Assembly: GCA_027622195.1 (NCBI GenBank)
Contig: JAQBZO010000017.1
Location: 1-40,587, forward strand
Reading direction: 5' to 3'
From: Planctomycetota bacterium
Lineage (GTDB): Bacteria; Planctomycetota; Phycisphaerae; Phycisphaerales; SM1A02
Length of the DNA: 40,587 nucleotides
Below are positions 1 to 8,821 of this stretch, one piece after another. The number at the start of each line of letters is the position of its first letter. Positions within the stretch are counted from its first letter, which is position 1. Made by a program: the position numbers and the translations under genes. Under the pieces are notes generated by a model. That model did no database searches, was not told the origin of the DNA, and saw nothing but the letters and a program-made list of their open reading frames with translations.

Positions 1-84
1 TTTGCGTCAACGCGATTCTCGCGCCGCCACATCGTTCCCCCTTCGGGGCTGCCTCGGCACCGTTCGCCTTTGCGTCGGTTGCCG

Positions 85-106
85 TTCAGACATAAGGCTG
101 TCTGAA
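85..106. other. Perfect inverted repeat upstream of the subtilase gene
   Basis: TTCAGACA at 85-92 pairs perfectly with TGTCTGAA at 99-106 around a six-base loop. No T-run follows on the plus strand, so it is a weak candidate for a terminator of a gene ending left of the window, or an operator. A second short hairpin (CCCC-TTC-GGGG) lies near 38-48. I see no convincing gene in bases 1-229 on either strand. Confidence 0.3.
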
Positions 107-229
107 ACTCTTGATGCCGAGAGAAGTGTAGCAGCCTCCTGAGACGATGCAAGGAGGCATTCTGGCATTCGAAAGAAAAATAGCAAAGCCTCCAGTTGCC
201 ATCCGTCCGATCAGGGGTAGTTTGTATTC

Positions 230-1798
230 ATGGTATCGCTCCCACTCGCGGTTGCTGTTCTTTCGTTCCTATTGGATTCGGCTCCTCTTCAGGGATCGCA
301 GCCCACGCAGGCGATGTGGGTCGAGCTCTCAGCGAAGGATCTCCCCTCCAGAACCATCGTTGCGAGCGACACCGTGTTGACTGAGCGAGCACTCACTCGA
401 CGCGCAGCGCACCGCACGCTGAGTGGGCTCTTTGATGTTCGCGACCTACCCATCGCTGAGAGTCGTGTTCGCGCCATCGTCGCGACAGGCGCAACCGTGC
501 GAACACAGAGTCGATGGCTCAATGTCGAGGCGAACGATGCAGAGATTCTCGCGATCTCCCACCTTCCGTTCGTCCAATCAATCACCCCTCTCCACCATTC
601 GCGCCCTCTTCCATCCGCTGAAGAGATCCCTCTCGCCTCTGAGGCAGGCGTTGCCGCATACGACTACGGGCTGACGGGTCCTCAGTTGTTGCAAATCGAT
701 GTGCCATCGATGCACATGAGAGGGTTTCACGGTCAAGGAATCGTCATCGGCATTCTCGATACAGGATTCAATCGAGTGCACGAAGCATTTCACTCAGTTG
801 AGCATCCTCTCGATGTGATCGCGGAGTGGGACTTCGTCTCGAACGATGCGAACACAGCCATCGAAGATGGCGACGATCCAAATCAGCATAAGCACGGCAC
901 ATGGATCCTCGGAACGATGGCTGCATTTCTCCCTGGCAGTGCAATTGGAGCGGCGTACCAAGCACAGTTTGTCCTCGCGAAGACTGAGGTATACGCGACC
1001 GAAACGATTATTGAAGAGGACTACTACGTCGCTGGACTTGAGTTCATCGAAGCGCAGGGAGCGGATCTTGCAACGAGTTCGCTCGGGTACATCGATTGGT
1101 ATACCCCCGCCATGCTCGATGGGCTCACGGCGATCACGACGCGCGGAGTCAACATCGCCACCGCGAACGGCCTCGTCTGCCTGACCGCTGCGGGCAATGC
1201 AGGCCACGACGCGGACACGGCGACCTGGTCGATGATCGCCCCCGCTGATGCACTCGATGTGATCTCGTGCGGCGCTGCGAATGAAGATGGATCGACCGCA
1301 GGTTTTTCATCCGATGGCCCATCCGCCGATGGTCGAGTAAAGCCTGAAGTTCTCGCTCGCGGCGTGGCGGTCGTGAGTGTGAACTCGACGCAGACCACTG
1401 GACTCAGTGCAGTCAGCGGGACGAGTCTGTCGACTCCGCTGATCGCTGGCGCTACGGCGCTGTTGATGCAATCAAGAAGCGACCTCGGCGTTGGGGGAGT
1501 CCGCGGCGCACTCTTCTCCACGGCATCGGACTTCGTTGCGAACGGCACCACCGACCCTCTCTTCGTGCGTGGTTACGGCGTCATCTCGGCGCTTGATGCA
1601 GCGCGGACCAATCGGGTCGACGCCGATTTGAACCTCGACGGGATCGTCGACGCTGCCGATCTCGCCTCGATGCTGGCATCGTGGGGACCGTGCACGATGC
1701 CGGACCCTGCAACAGGATTCTGCATTGCAGACATCGACAGCGATGGAGTCGTGAGCGGATCCGACCTCGGCATCATTTTGGGTTCGTGGGGACTCTGA
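230..1798 (+). CDS. Secreted subtilisin-like serine protease (S8) with C-terminal dockerin repeats
   Basis: This 522-residue protein starts with a short hydrophobic signal sequence (about residues 2-22), so it should act outside the cytoplasm. The subtilase core is complete: Asp177 in GILDTGFN, His222 in HKHGTW, oxyanion-hole Asn323 in TAAGN, and Ser399 in SGTSLSTP. Residues about 463-522 hold two EF-hand-like dockerin repeats (D-L-N-L-D-G-I-V-D and D-I-D-S-D-G-V-V-S, each followed by a D-L-x3-L/I-L-x-S-W-G motif), the usual tail on exported Phycisphaerae proteins. A purine-rich CAGGGG lies at about 211-216, which supports the start. The substrate is unknown; general protein degradation outside the cell is the simplest role. 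It stands first in a plus-strand run with the CvfB-like gene 33 nt downstream. Confidence 0.9.
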   Translation: MVSLPLAVAVLSFLLDSAPLQGSQPTQAMWVELSAKDLPSRTIVASDTVLTERALTRRAAHRTLSGLFDVRDLPIAESRVRAIVATGATVRTQSRWLNVEANDAEILAISHLPFVQSITPLHHSRPLPSAEEIPLASEAGVAAYDYGLTGPQLLQIDVPSMHMRGFHGQGIVIGILDTGFNRVHEAFHSVEHPLDVIAEWDFVSNDANTAIEDGDDPNQHKHGTWILGTMAAFLPGSAIGAAYQAQFVLAKTEVYATETIIEEDYYVAGLEFIEAQGADLATSSLGYIDWYTPAMLDGLTAITTRGVNIATANGLVCLTAAGNAGHDADTATWSMIAPADALDVISCGAANEDGSTAGFSSDGPSADGRVKPEVLARGVAVVSVNSTQTTGLSAVSGTSLSTPLIAGATALLMQSRSDLGVGGVRGALFSTASDFVANGTTDPLFVRGYGVISALDAARTNRVDADLNLDGIVDAADLASMLASWGPCTMPDPATGFCIADIDSDGVVSGSDLGIILGSWGL

Positions 1799-1831
1799 TC
1801 CCGATCGATTCCGTCTAGGCTCTCTGGTCGA

Positions 1832-2719
1832 ATGGCTACTTTCGGAAAACGCAACTGGCTCACGGTCGTCAAGGAAACGAACTCGGGCGTTTATCTCGAC
1901 GGCGGCGACCTCGGAGAGATACTTCTTCCAGGCCGCTACATCCCGAGCGATATCAGTGAAAACAATTTGCTCGATGTCTTCATCTATCGCGACTCAGAAG
2001 ATCGACTCGTTGCCACCACTGAGACTCCGTTTGCGGTTGTTGGTGAATTCGCCTGTTTGAAGGTGAAGCAACTCCACGAAAACCTCGGAGCATTTCTTGA
2101 CTGGGGACTCGCGAAGGACTTGCTCCTTCCCTTTCGAGAGCAGGGTCGACCTGTTGGGGTTGGTGATTGGGTTGTTGTCTACATTGGGATCGATCGAGCC
2201 ACCGATCGCATCTTCGCGAGTGCTAGTCTCGATGGCCATTTGCAGAAGACACCCGCGGGATATGCCGAGGGCGAGGCGGTGGAACTCCTTGTTACGAGTC
2301 AGACGCCGCTTGGATACAACGCCATCATCAACAATGCCCACATGGGACTCCTGTACCACTCGAACATTTCCACTCAACTCGATGTGGGGCAGAAGATCGG
2401 CGGGTTTGTTCGCACCATCCGTCCCGATGGCAAAATTGACCTCTCTCTCGACGCGTCGGGGTATTCACGCATCGCACCTCTCACCGAGATCATCATCGAC
2501 GAACTGAGATCAGCTGGAGGACGGCTGCGCTTCGATGACGACAGTTCTCCGGACGACATCCGACTCAAGTTCAACGCGAGCAAGAAGGCATTCAAACAAG
2601 CACTTGGCATGCTCTTTCGAGAGCGTCGAATCGTCTTCACGAATCCCGGCATTGAGTTGATCGATCGAATCAAGAAAGGGTCGGGGTTTAATGGCGAAGA
2701 AGGTAATCACTCCCGGTGA
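1832..2719 (+). CDS. CvfB-like S1 RNA-binding protein
   Basis: This 295-residue cytoplasmic protein matches the CvfB/YitL family in length and layout: tandem S1-like OB-fold segments, then a winged-helix end. Recognisable pieces are the opening module with LDGGDLGEILLPGRYIP, a second with LGAFLDWGLAKDLLLPF, a third with LGYNAIINNAHMGLLYHSNI, the VRTIRPDGKIDLSL stretch, and a C-terminal part (SSPDDIRLKFNASKKAFKQAL) that is typical of the family's winged helix. Homologues bind RNA and in Gram-positive bacteria influence virulence gene expression; the exact role here is not known. Its last bases overlap the ATG of a short out-of-frame remnant, and an ABC-F ATPase, also linked to translation, follows 87 nt later. 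Confidence 0.88.
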   Translation: MATFGKRNWLTVVKETNSGVYLDGGDLGEILLPGRYIPSDISENNLLDVFIYRDSEDRLVATTETPFAVVGEFACLKVKQLHENLGAFLDWGLAKDLLLPFREQGRPVGVGDWVVVYIGIDRATDRIFASASLDGHLQKTPAGYAEGEAVELLVTSQTPLGYNAIINNAHMGLLYHSNISTQLDVGQKIGGFVRTIRPDGKIDLSLDASGYSRIAPLTEIIIDELRSAGGRLRFDDDSSPDDIRLKFNASKKAFKQALGMLFRERRIVFTNPGIELIDRIKKGSGFNGEEGNHSR

Positions 2720-2770
2720 CTACATCGCCTCGCTTCCCGCTGATCGCACAAGCCAATTGCTTCGCTTCTA
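2691..2770 (+). pseudogene. Possible N-terminal remnant of a DUF1801-type protein
   Basis: An ATG at 2691, overlapping the end of the CvfB-like gene, opens a frame reading MAKKVITPGDYIASLPADRT and then a few more plausible residues. This resembles the start of DUF1801 proteins (T-P-x-x-Y-x-x-S-L-P-x-x-R). After about residue 27 the similarity stops, and the frame runs on into the ABC-F gene in another register. I infer a truncated remnant. The other reading is a translated leader for the ABC-F gene. The match is by eye and short. Confidence 0.35.
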
Positions 2771-2780
2771 TGATCCCCGC

Positions 2781-2801
2781 CCCGACTCAATGAGGGTCGG
2801 G
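2781..2801 (+). promoter_or_regulatory. Hairpin just upstream of the ABC-F start codon
   Basis: CCCGAC at 2781-2786 pairs with GTCGGG at 2796-2801, five bases before the ATG at 2807. In mRNA this would sequester the ribosome-binding region. Some ABC-F genes are controlled by leader attenuation, so a regulatory role is possible, but this is inference from position alone. Confidence 0.3.
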
Positions 2802-2806
2802 AATCC

Positions 2807-4684
2807 ATGCTGCTCGTTGCCAACAATCTCTCGAAATCACACGGACTTCGCGAACTTTTTCGCGGGGTGTCGCTGTCGATTGCCGATGGTGAACGAGTGG
2901 GGTTCATCGGTCCCAACGGCGCGGGAAAGAGCACGCTGCTTCGGATGATCGCGAACTTGGAAGAGCCCGATGACGGAGAGGTCCTCACCCAACGCAACGC
3001 GGTCATCGTGTATGTCCCACAACGAGATGACTTCGTTGAGGGAGCAACCCCCCGCTCTGCTGCGACCGCTTCGGCTCTGCTATCAGCCTCGGTTCACGGC
3101 GATGTTCACGAAGCCGAAGTGTTGGCTGGAGTCATCCTCGGCAAACTCGGGTTTTCTGACTCGCACATCGACGAACTTGCTGATCGACTCTCGGGAGGAT
3201 GGAAGAAACGACTCTCGATCGCCTGTGGACTCTGTAAAGCGGGCGGGACTCCGGACCTCTTGCTTCTCGATGAACCGACGAACCACCTCGATGTCGAGGG
3301 CATCCGCTGGCTCGAACAATTTCTCTCACGCCAATCGAATGACATTCGCGCGGGGGCATGTGTCTTCATTACCCATGATCGAACATTTCTCGAGCGAGTG
3401 GCGACTCGAGTGATCGAGTTGAGTCGCGCCTATCCCCAGGGAACGCTTGCCGCCGAGGGGAACTACACAGAATTTGTTCGTCGACGCGATGAATTTCTTG
3501 CCGCGCAAGCGAAGGCTGAGTCCACACTCGCGAACGAAGTGCGCATTGACGATGCGTGGCTTGCCCGCGGTCCACAAGCTCGGCGCACGAAGGCGAAGAG
3601 TCGCATCGAAGAGAGTGCCGATCGACGTGATGAACTTGATGCAATCACCTCTCGAAACGCAGCAGCGAGTGCGTCAGGAGCAGCAGTCGACTTCTCGGCG
3701 AGTGGACGACGCACTCGGCGCCTCGTTCTGGCAACAGCCATTTCAAAGGGATTCACGACAGATCGAACGCTTTTCCGAGATCTTGACCTTGAACTCACTC
3801 CAGGAAGTCGCGTCGGGCTGATGGGTCCCAACGGCAGCGGCAAGACCACGCTCCTTCGTGTGCTCTGCGGAGACCTTGCGCCTGACTCGGGCACGATCCG
3901 CTTTTCCGATCCCCACCCTCGCATTGTTGTGCTTCGCCAGCAACGTGCCGATATCCCGCTCGACATGCTGCTTCGAGACGCGATATGTCCGCTGGGCGAT
4001 GTCGTTGACTTTCAAGGTCGATCGATGCACATCACCGCGTGGTCGCGCCGATTTCTGTTCAAGGATGCGCAGTTGCTGCAAACCGTCGCGAGTCTCTCTG
4101 GAGGAGAACGCGCTCGGGCTCACCTCGCTCGGATGATGCTCGAACCCGCAGACATTCTTGTACTCGATGAACCAACGAATGATCTTGACATTCCAACACT
4201 CGAGGTGCTGGAAGAATCTGTGGAGTCCTTTCCAGGCGCCGTGGTGCTCGTCACACATGATCGTGCCATGCTCAGTCGTCTCGCGAAATCGATCGCGGTC
4301 ATAGGCGCACCTGATGGATCGGTCTCCGTAGTCACGAGTCTCGATCAAGCTCTCAGTGCACTCGAATCGGCCGAACGCGCCACGCAGACGCGAGATCGCG
4401 AGCGCGATCGCACTGCGCTGGTTGGCTCGGCGAAGAAAACCACTGCGCCGACTGCACGCAAGCGATTGAGTTTCAAGGAACAGCGTGAGTTCGATGGCAT
4501 TGAAGAGGCTGTCCACGCCGCCGAAGAGGCGCACTCAGCAGCGGAGCGTCGTCTCAACGATCAGGCTGTCGCAACGGACCATGTCAAGATGGCGGCTGCA
4601 TGCCACGCACTTGAAACAGCACAAACAGCCGTTGCAACGCTCTATGCAAGATGGCAAGAACTCGAGACGAAGCGCGGCGGCTAG
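2807..4684 (+). CDS. ABC-F family ATPase (Uup/EttA-like)
   Basis: This 625-residue soluble protein has two ABC ATPase domains in one chain and no membrane segments, which defines ABC-F translation factors. Domain 1 has Walker A GPNGAGKST at 35-43, signature LSGGWKKR and Walker B with LLLLDEPTNHLD. Domain 2 has GPNGSGKTT at 340-348, LSGGERAR and ILVLDEPTNDLD. The charged linker between them (about 220-290) is the P-site-tRNA-interaction motif region. An Ala/Glu-rich helical C-terminal tail (about 540-625) is as in Uup, where it binds nucleic acid. Members act on the ribosome or, for Uup, in stability of repeats. Which subgroup applies here needs phylogeny. The stop is 10 nt from the stop of the convergent gene. 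Confidence 0.93.
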   Translation: MLLVANNLSKSHGLRELFRGVSLSIADGERVGFIGPNGAGKSTLLRMIANLEEPDDGEVLTQRNAVIVYVPQRDDFVEGATPRSAATASALLSASVHGDVHEAEVLAGVILGKLGFSDSHIDELADRLSGGWKKRLSIACGLCKAGGTPDLLLLDEPTNHLDVEGIRWLEQFLSRQSNDIRAGACVFITHDRTFLERVATRVIELSRAYPQGTLAAEGNYTEFVRRRDEFLAAQAKAESTLANEVRIDDAWLARGPQARRTKAKSRIEESADRRDELDAITSRNAAASASGAAVDFSASGRRTRRLVLATAISKGFTTDRTLFRDLDLELTPGSRVGLMGPNGSGKTTLLRVLCGDLAPDSGTIRFSDPHPRIVVLRQQRADIPLDMLLRDAICPLGDVVDFQGRSMHITAWSRRFLFKDAQLLQTVASLSGGERARAHLARMMLEPADILVLDEPTNDLDIPTLEVLEESVESFPGAVVLVTHDRAMLSRLAKSIAVIGAPDGSVSVVTSLDQALSALESAERATQTRDRERDRTALVGSAKKTTAPTARKRLSFKEQREFDGIEEAVHAAEEAHSAAERRLNDQAVATDHVKMAAACHALETAQTAVATLYARWQELETKRGG

Positions 4685-4694
4685 CGGGTGCGGA

Positions 4695-5567
4695 TCACTC
4701 TGGCTTGTTCGTGTTGGCGATCGCAATCACCTTCGCCGCGTCACCTTCGCCCTGAAACACAACCATGAACGGTGCGGGCGATGCAGGGAGGGTCGTGAAT
4801 CCGATTTTTTGACCCATCGCAAGGTTGCAAGTGACCACGGTAAGCGTGCCGCAGCGAGTCGTTCTGGTGTCAGTGATCGCTGGTGAATCCGTCGTCGCCA
4901 TCTTGGCGCCCTTCACCATATCCGCGCGCAGTTTTTGCCCCTTGAAGTTCACGAATTGCATTCCATCGGCAATCATCGCGTCGAATGCATCGATCTCTTT
5001 CGCATGCTGCGCTTGAAGAAACTTCATGACCATCGCTTCACCTTGTGCATTGAGCGCTGCATCCCCCGCCCACTTTGCTGGCTGCGGAGCAGGACGCTTC
5101 GCTGGCATATTGAGGGAAGCCCATGCAGCAACGTGCCACGATCCATCAGTGAGTTGCCACACCACGAGTCGCGGAGTTGGATCACTGCTGAGTGCTGGAC
5201 CATCGGGTGGCGACGCCACCTTGGCGAGACACGTCACGACCAACGCATCGCCCACGCGGCTGGCAACAACATCACTCACTTGTGGAGTGGCAGGAGAAAG
5301 GCTCTTGATCGCTTCAATCTGGGATGCCTTGTCGAATGCCCCCTCAAAGGTGAGGCGCTGAGAGTTCGGATCGAGGACTGTGTCAATCGCGCTCCAATCT
5401 TGCGAGTGAACACTCTTCGCCCAAGAGGACATCAGTGATTGGGCCAGTGTTTTCAATCCCGCATCATCGACGGGCCACTCCGCGGACTGAGCCAAGAGCG
5501 GCGAAGCAAGACACAACGGAATGGCGAGAACGAGGCGAAGCAGCGTCGTCTTTAGAATCGTTTTCAT
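4695..5567 (-). CDS. Secreted protein with two NTF2/SnoaL-like domains
   Basis: This 290-residue protein has a clear signal peptide (MKTILKTTLLRLVLAIPLCL, then ASPLLAQS). The mature part appears as two related halves of about 120 residues, each of the type W-x-x-x-D-x-x-A-I/F-D-x-x-x-x-D-G/N followed by beta-strand-rich sequence ending in a W-H-V or V-V-F-Q-G strand; this is the pattern of NTF2-like/SnoaL or DUF4440 folds. The second half has the motif EIDAFDAMIADGMQFVNF. No catalytic residues can be assigned. Its ATG overlaps the TGA of the upstream RNA helicase gene (ATGA), so the two are probably translated in a coupled way, although one product is cytoplasmic and the other exported. Confidence 0.7.
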   Translation of the reverse strand: MKTILKTTLLRLVLAIPLCLASPLLAQSAEWPVDDAGLKTLAQSLMSSWAKSVHSQDWSAIDTVLDPNSQRLTFEGAFDKASQIEAIKSLSPATPQVSDVVASRVGDALVVTCLAKVASPPDGPALSSDPTPRLVVWQLTDGSWHVAAWASLNMPAKRPAPQPAKWAGDAALNAQGEAMVMKFLQAQHAKEIDAFDAMIADGMQFVNFKGQKLRADMVKGAKMATTDSPAITDTRTTRCGTLTVVTCNLAMGQKIGFTTLPASPAPFMVVFQGEGDAAKVIAIANTNKPE

Positions 5568-7357
5568 TTCCGAACTCCGTTATCGCGATGCACTTTGACC
5601 TTGCGACCACGCAGCGACGTGCCGCGCAATGCCTTGATCACGAGATCGGCATCTGGCCCTGGTAACTCAACAATGGAATATGTTTCGGCAATTTCGATGC
5701 CGCCGATTCCACGAGGATTGATTTTGGCTTCGTTCGCGATCGCACCAACGAGATCAGCGGGACGAATCCCCATGCGCGTTCCTGCACTGATGTAGATCCG
5801 CACCATGTCACGCGCATTCTCGGGTTCTCTGCTTGGACCACGAGACGGCTCCCTCATCGGCGATGGTCGCGGCGCGCGCTCTTGCGAACTTTCTTGCGGC
5901 TTCGTCCAGGGAGCGGGTCGCTTCGCAGTTGCCCCCGTTGCAGCGGGCGCCCTCGATGGTGCGCTTTTCGATGGAGTCGGCCTCGGTGGTGATTGCGGTC
6001 GGGCAAAACTCTCAAAGACCGGAATGTGGGTGTTGTCCTCGTTGGCACTCTCACCAAGAGTTGCCTCATGCGCCATGCGCACAGCGGCAGCAGCTACTTC
6101 CATCGGATCAAACTCATCGGAAAGCGTTTCAACGACCACGCGGAATCCATCGAGACCACCAGCAAGAATCAATTCACGAATAGATCCTTTGGTGACATCG
6201 AGTCGACGCGCCTTGACATCCAGTGGTGTGGGGACTGTTGAAATCGTGATCTTCTGTTTCGTCGCGAACTCAATGTTGCGAAGGAGTCGATGCTCGCGCG
6301 GTTCGGCGAACGTGATCGCCACACCTTCGCGACCCGCGCGACCTGTACGACCAATGCGGTGGGTGTACGACTCGGGCGATGCGGGTACATCGAAATTGAC
6401 AACGTGCGTCAAGTGATCGATGTCCAAACCGCGCGCCGCCACATCGGTGGCGACGAGAAGGTCGACGGTCGCACCGCGCGCCTTCTTCATCACTCGGTCG
6501 CGTTCGCTTTGCGACATGCCACCGTGCAATGCTTCGACGCGATAACCGCGTCCGACGAGACGATCTGCCAGTTCGTCCACATCAAGACGGGTGCGGCAGA
6601 AAATCAGGGCGAGTGTCGGAGACTCAATATCGAGGACGCGTCCGAGCGCCGCGATCTTGTGTGCTCTTGGCACAACATAGGCCGTTTGCCGCACTTTCGG
6701 CATCGATCCCTTCTTATTCTGATCGCGCGGAATCAGAATGCGAGATGGATCCTTGAGGTGCCGCTCTGCAATGGATGCGATCCGCGGAGGAATTGTGGCG
6801 GAGAAAAGCGCCGTCTGACGCGTCGCCGGAGTTGCTTCAAGAATGAGTTCGAGATCTTCTGCGAATCCCATGTCAAGCATCTCATCCGCTTCATCGAGCA
6901 CCAGTGTGGTCAGTCCACTCAGGTCAAGCGTGCCGCGGCGAAGATGATCGAGTGCTCGTCCTGGAGTCGCGACAACGACTTGGGCACCGCGCTTGAGTCC
7001 AACGATTTGGCGATGAAACTCCTGTCCTCCATAGATTGGAACCACAGAGATGCCGAGGCTCTTGCTGTACTTATGAAAGGCTTCCGATACTTGAACGGCG
7101 AGTTCTCGGGTGGGCACGAGGATGAGCGCGAATGGCTTGAGAGAAACCGCTTTGGTTCGACCGATGCGCTGGAGGATGGGCAGCGCGAAGGCCGCGGTTT
7201 TTCCTGTTCCGGTCGCTGCTTGACCGAGCAAGTCCTTCCCCTCCATGAGTGCTGGAATGGCTGCCTTCTGAATCGGAGTGGGCTCTTCGTACCCGAGCAC
7301 GGCGAGTTCGGCGAGCAATTCGGCGCCGAGCCCGAGATCAGCAAAGGTGTCCTTCAT
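5564..7357 (-). CDS. DEAD-box ATP-dependent RNA helicase with DbpA-type RNA-binding domain
   Basis: This 597-residue protein unwinds RNA, likely in ribosome assembly or cold adaptation as for CsdA/DeaD. I start it at MKDTFADLGL, because the Q motif (GYEEPTPIQKAAIP) follows immediately and upstream sequence in the same frame looks random. Further motifs are AATGTGKT (Walker A), PTRELA, TPGR, VLDEADEM, SAT, then in the second RecA domain ARGLDI and HRIGRTGRAG. A Pro/Arg-rich linker (about 450-510) leads to a DbpA-like RRM (VRIYISAGTRMGIRPADLVG to the end). The long disordered linker is normal for DeaD-like helicases. The next gene starts inside its stop codon. Confidence 0.94.
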   Translation of the reverse strand: MKDTFADLGLGAELLAELAVLGYEEPTPIQKAAIPALMEGKDLLGQAATGTGKTAAFALPILQRIGRTKAVSLKPFALILVPTRELAVQVSEAFHKYSKSLGISVVPIYGGQEFHRQIVGLKRGAQVVVATPGRALDHLRRGTLDLSGLTTLVLDEADEMLDMGFAEDLELILEATPATRQTALFSATIPPRIASIAERHLKDPSRILIPRDQNKKGSMPKVRQTAYVVPRAHKIAALGRVLDIESPTLALIFCRTRLDVDELADRLVGRGYRVEALHGGMSQSERDRVMKKARGATVDLLVATDVAARGLDIDHLTHVVNFDVPASPESYTHRIGRTGRAGREGVAITFAEPREHRLLRNIEFATKQKITISTVPTPLDVKARRLDVTKGSIRELILAGGLDGFRVVVETLSDEFDPMEVAAAAVRMAHEATLGESANEDNTHIPVFESFARPQSPPRPTPSKSAPSRAPAATGATAKRPAPWTKPQESSQERAPRPSPMREPSRGPSREPENARDMVRIYISAGTRMGIRPADLVGAIANEAKINPRGIGGIEIAETYSIVELPGPDADLVIKALRGTSLRGRKVKVHRDNGVRK

Positions 7358-7542
7358 CAACGAATGATACAGCGAGCATGGCGACGAATGCGGTACTTCC
7401 ACTGGCGAGCCATGCAACGCCGATGCTCGCAATCATGGTCTGATTGCACGATCATGTTGTTTCGAATGGCACCCTCGGGGCACAAAAAAACAAAAAAGGG
7501 TTCGTAACATTCCTACGAGCAAGGTCCCTCCTCGTACCACCC

Positions 7543-8775
7543 ATGGCCATCCCATCCACTCGATCCCGCTCTGCTGTCGTCCTGACGGTAATCGTCGCCG
7601 CACTCGGCTACTTCGTGGACATCTTCGATCTTGTTCTCTTTTCTATTTTGAGGATTCCGAGCCTCCAGTCGATCGGAATCACCGATCCAATTCAACTCAA
7701 GGTCATTGGCAAGCATCTCTTGGACTTACAACTCATCGGCATGCTGTGCGGTGGCATCGCCTTTGGCATGGTGGGAGATCGCTTTGGTCGCCTCAAGACG
7801 CTTTTCGGATCCATCCTTCTCTATTCAGTCGCCAACATTCTGAATGCCTTCGTCACGACGGTCGAGCAGTATGAGGTGATTCGATTCGTCGCAGGGTTCG
7901 GTCTCGCCGGCGAACTTGGCGCGGGAGTGACACTCGTCGCTGAATTGCTTCCGACTCGATCGCGCGGTCTGGGAACAACCATTGTTGCCGCGGTCGGCCT
8001 CACCGGAGCCATCGCGGCGGGACTCGTCGCATCGGTCGTTCCGTGGCAGTGGTGTTACATCATCGGCGGAGTGTTTGGGCTCATGTTGCTCGCGCTTCGC
8101 GTTGGAGTCTCTGAGAGCGGACTCTTCGAGCAAACAAAAACGCACAGCGTATCTCGCGGCAATCCCCTTCAACTCTTGTGGCCGCCACGGAGGCTTGCGC
8201 GGTTTGCTCTCATCGTTTTGTCGGCGATGCCCATCTGGTTTGTGGGTGGCGTGATGTTTATTTTTGCGCCAGAGATTGGACGCGCGATGGGCATCTCTGA
8301 TCCAGTCAAGCCCGCACAAGTCATCGTGTGGGCTTACCTCGGTGTCGCCGTTGGAGACGTGGCGAGTGGATTATTGTCGCAGTGGCTTCGCAGTCGAGTC
8401 CGCGCCATCCTTGTCTTTCAATCACTCCTCATGGTGGCGATCGCACTCTTCTTTTTGTTCGCTCCAAAATCTGAGCAGTGGTTTTACTTCATGATGTCCA
8501 TTGTCGGAGCGGCGACGGGATACTGGGCAGTCTTCGTGACCACGGCAAGCGAACACTTCGGAACGAATCTGCGAGCGACTGCTGCCACGAGTGCACCGAA
8601 TTTTGTGCGCGCGAGCGCGGTCATCATCACCTCGATCTGGCTCTCGATGGAAGCTTCGATGGGGGCTGTAACAGCAACCTGGATTCTCGGAAGTTGCTGC
8701 GTCGGCATCGGGATGATCGCAGCGATGTTTCTCGAGGAGACATTCCACCGAGACCTTGACTATGTGGAACGGTAA
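7543..8775 (+). CDS. Major facilitator superfamily transporter
   Basis: This 410-residue inner-membrane protein has about 12 hydrophobic segments. The conserved loop GMVGDRFGRLKT after the second helix is the MFS A-motif (G-x-x-x-D-R-x-G-R). The first helix carries FVDIFDLVLFS with acidic residues, as in proton symporters of the sugar/organic-acid branches. I start at MAIPSTRSRS; an ATG 99 nt upstream in the same frame gives a polar leader through an A-rich stretch and is less likely. The substrate cannot be read from sequence. It ends 46 nt from the stop of the convergent PrpD-like gene, so import of a tricarboxylate or other organic acid is possible but only suggested by position. Confidence 0.88.
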   Translation: MAIPSTRSRSAVVLTVIVAALGYFVDIFDLVLFSILRIPSLQSIGITDPIQLKVIGKHLLDLQLIGMLCGGIAFGMVGDRFGRLKTLFGSILLYSVANILNAFVTTVEQYEVIRFVAGFGLAGELGAGVTLVAELLPTRSRGLGTTIVAAVGLTGAIAAGLVASVVPWQWCYIIGGVFGLMLLALRVGVSESGLFEQTKTHSVSRGNPLQLLWPPRRLARFALIVLSAMPIWFVGGVMFIFAPEIGRAMGISDPVKPAQVIVWAYLGVAVGDVASGLLSQWLRSRVRAILVFQSLLMVAIALFFLFAPKSEQWFYFMMSIVGAATGYWAVFVTTASEHFGTNLRATAATSAPNFVRASAVIITSIWLSMEASMGAVTATWILGSCCVGIGMIAAMFLEETFHRDLDYVER

Positions 8776-8821
8776 ACAATCCCCCCGCTTTCGCCCTTGT
8801 GCTCGGCAATTGGGGACCTTG

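Noticed and set aside
6290-7507. A 405-codon plus-strand open frame opposite the DEAD-box helicase
   Set aside because: It is antisense to a gene with all helicase motifs, its composition is rich in Arg, Cys, His and Trp without any family pattern, and it has no domain I recognise.
8776-8821. Possible terminator between the convergent MFS and PrpD-like genes
   Set aside because: C-rich and G-rich runs face each other but over a long loop and without a T-run, so a terminator is not supported.
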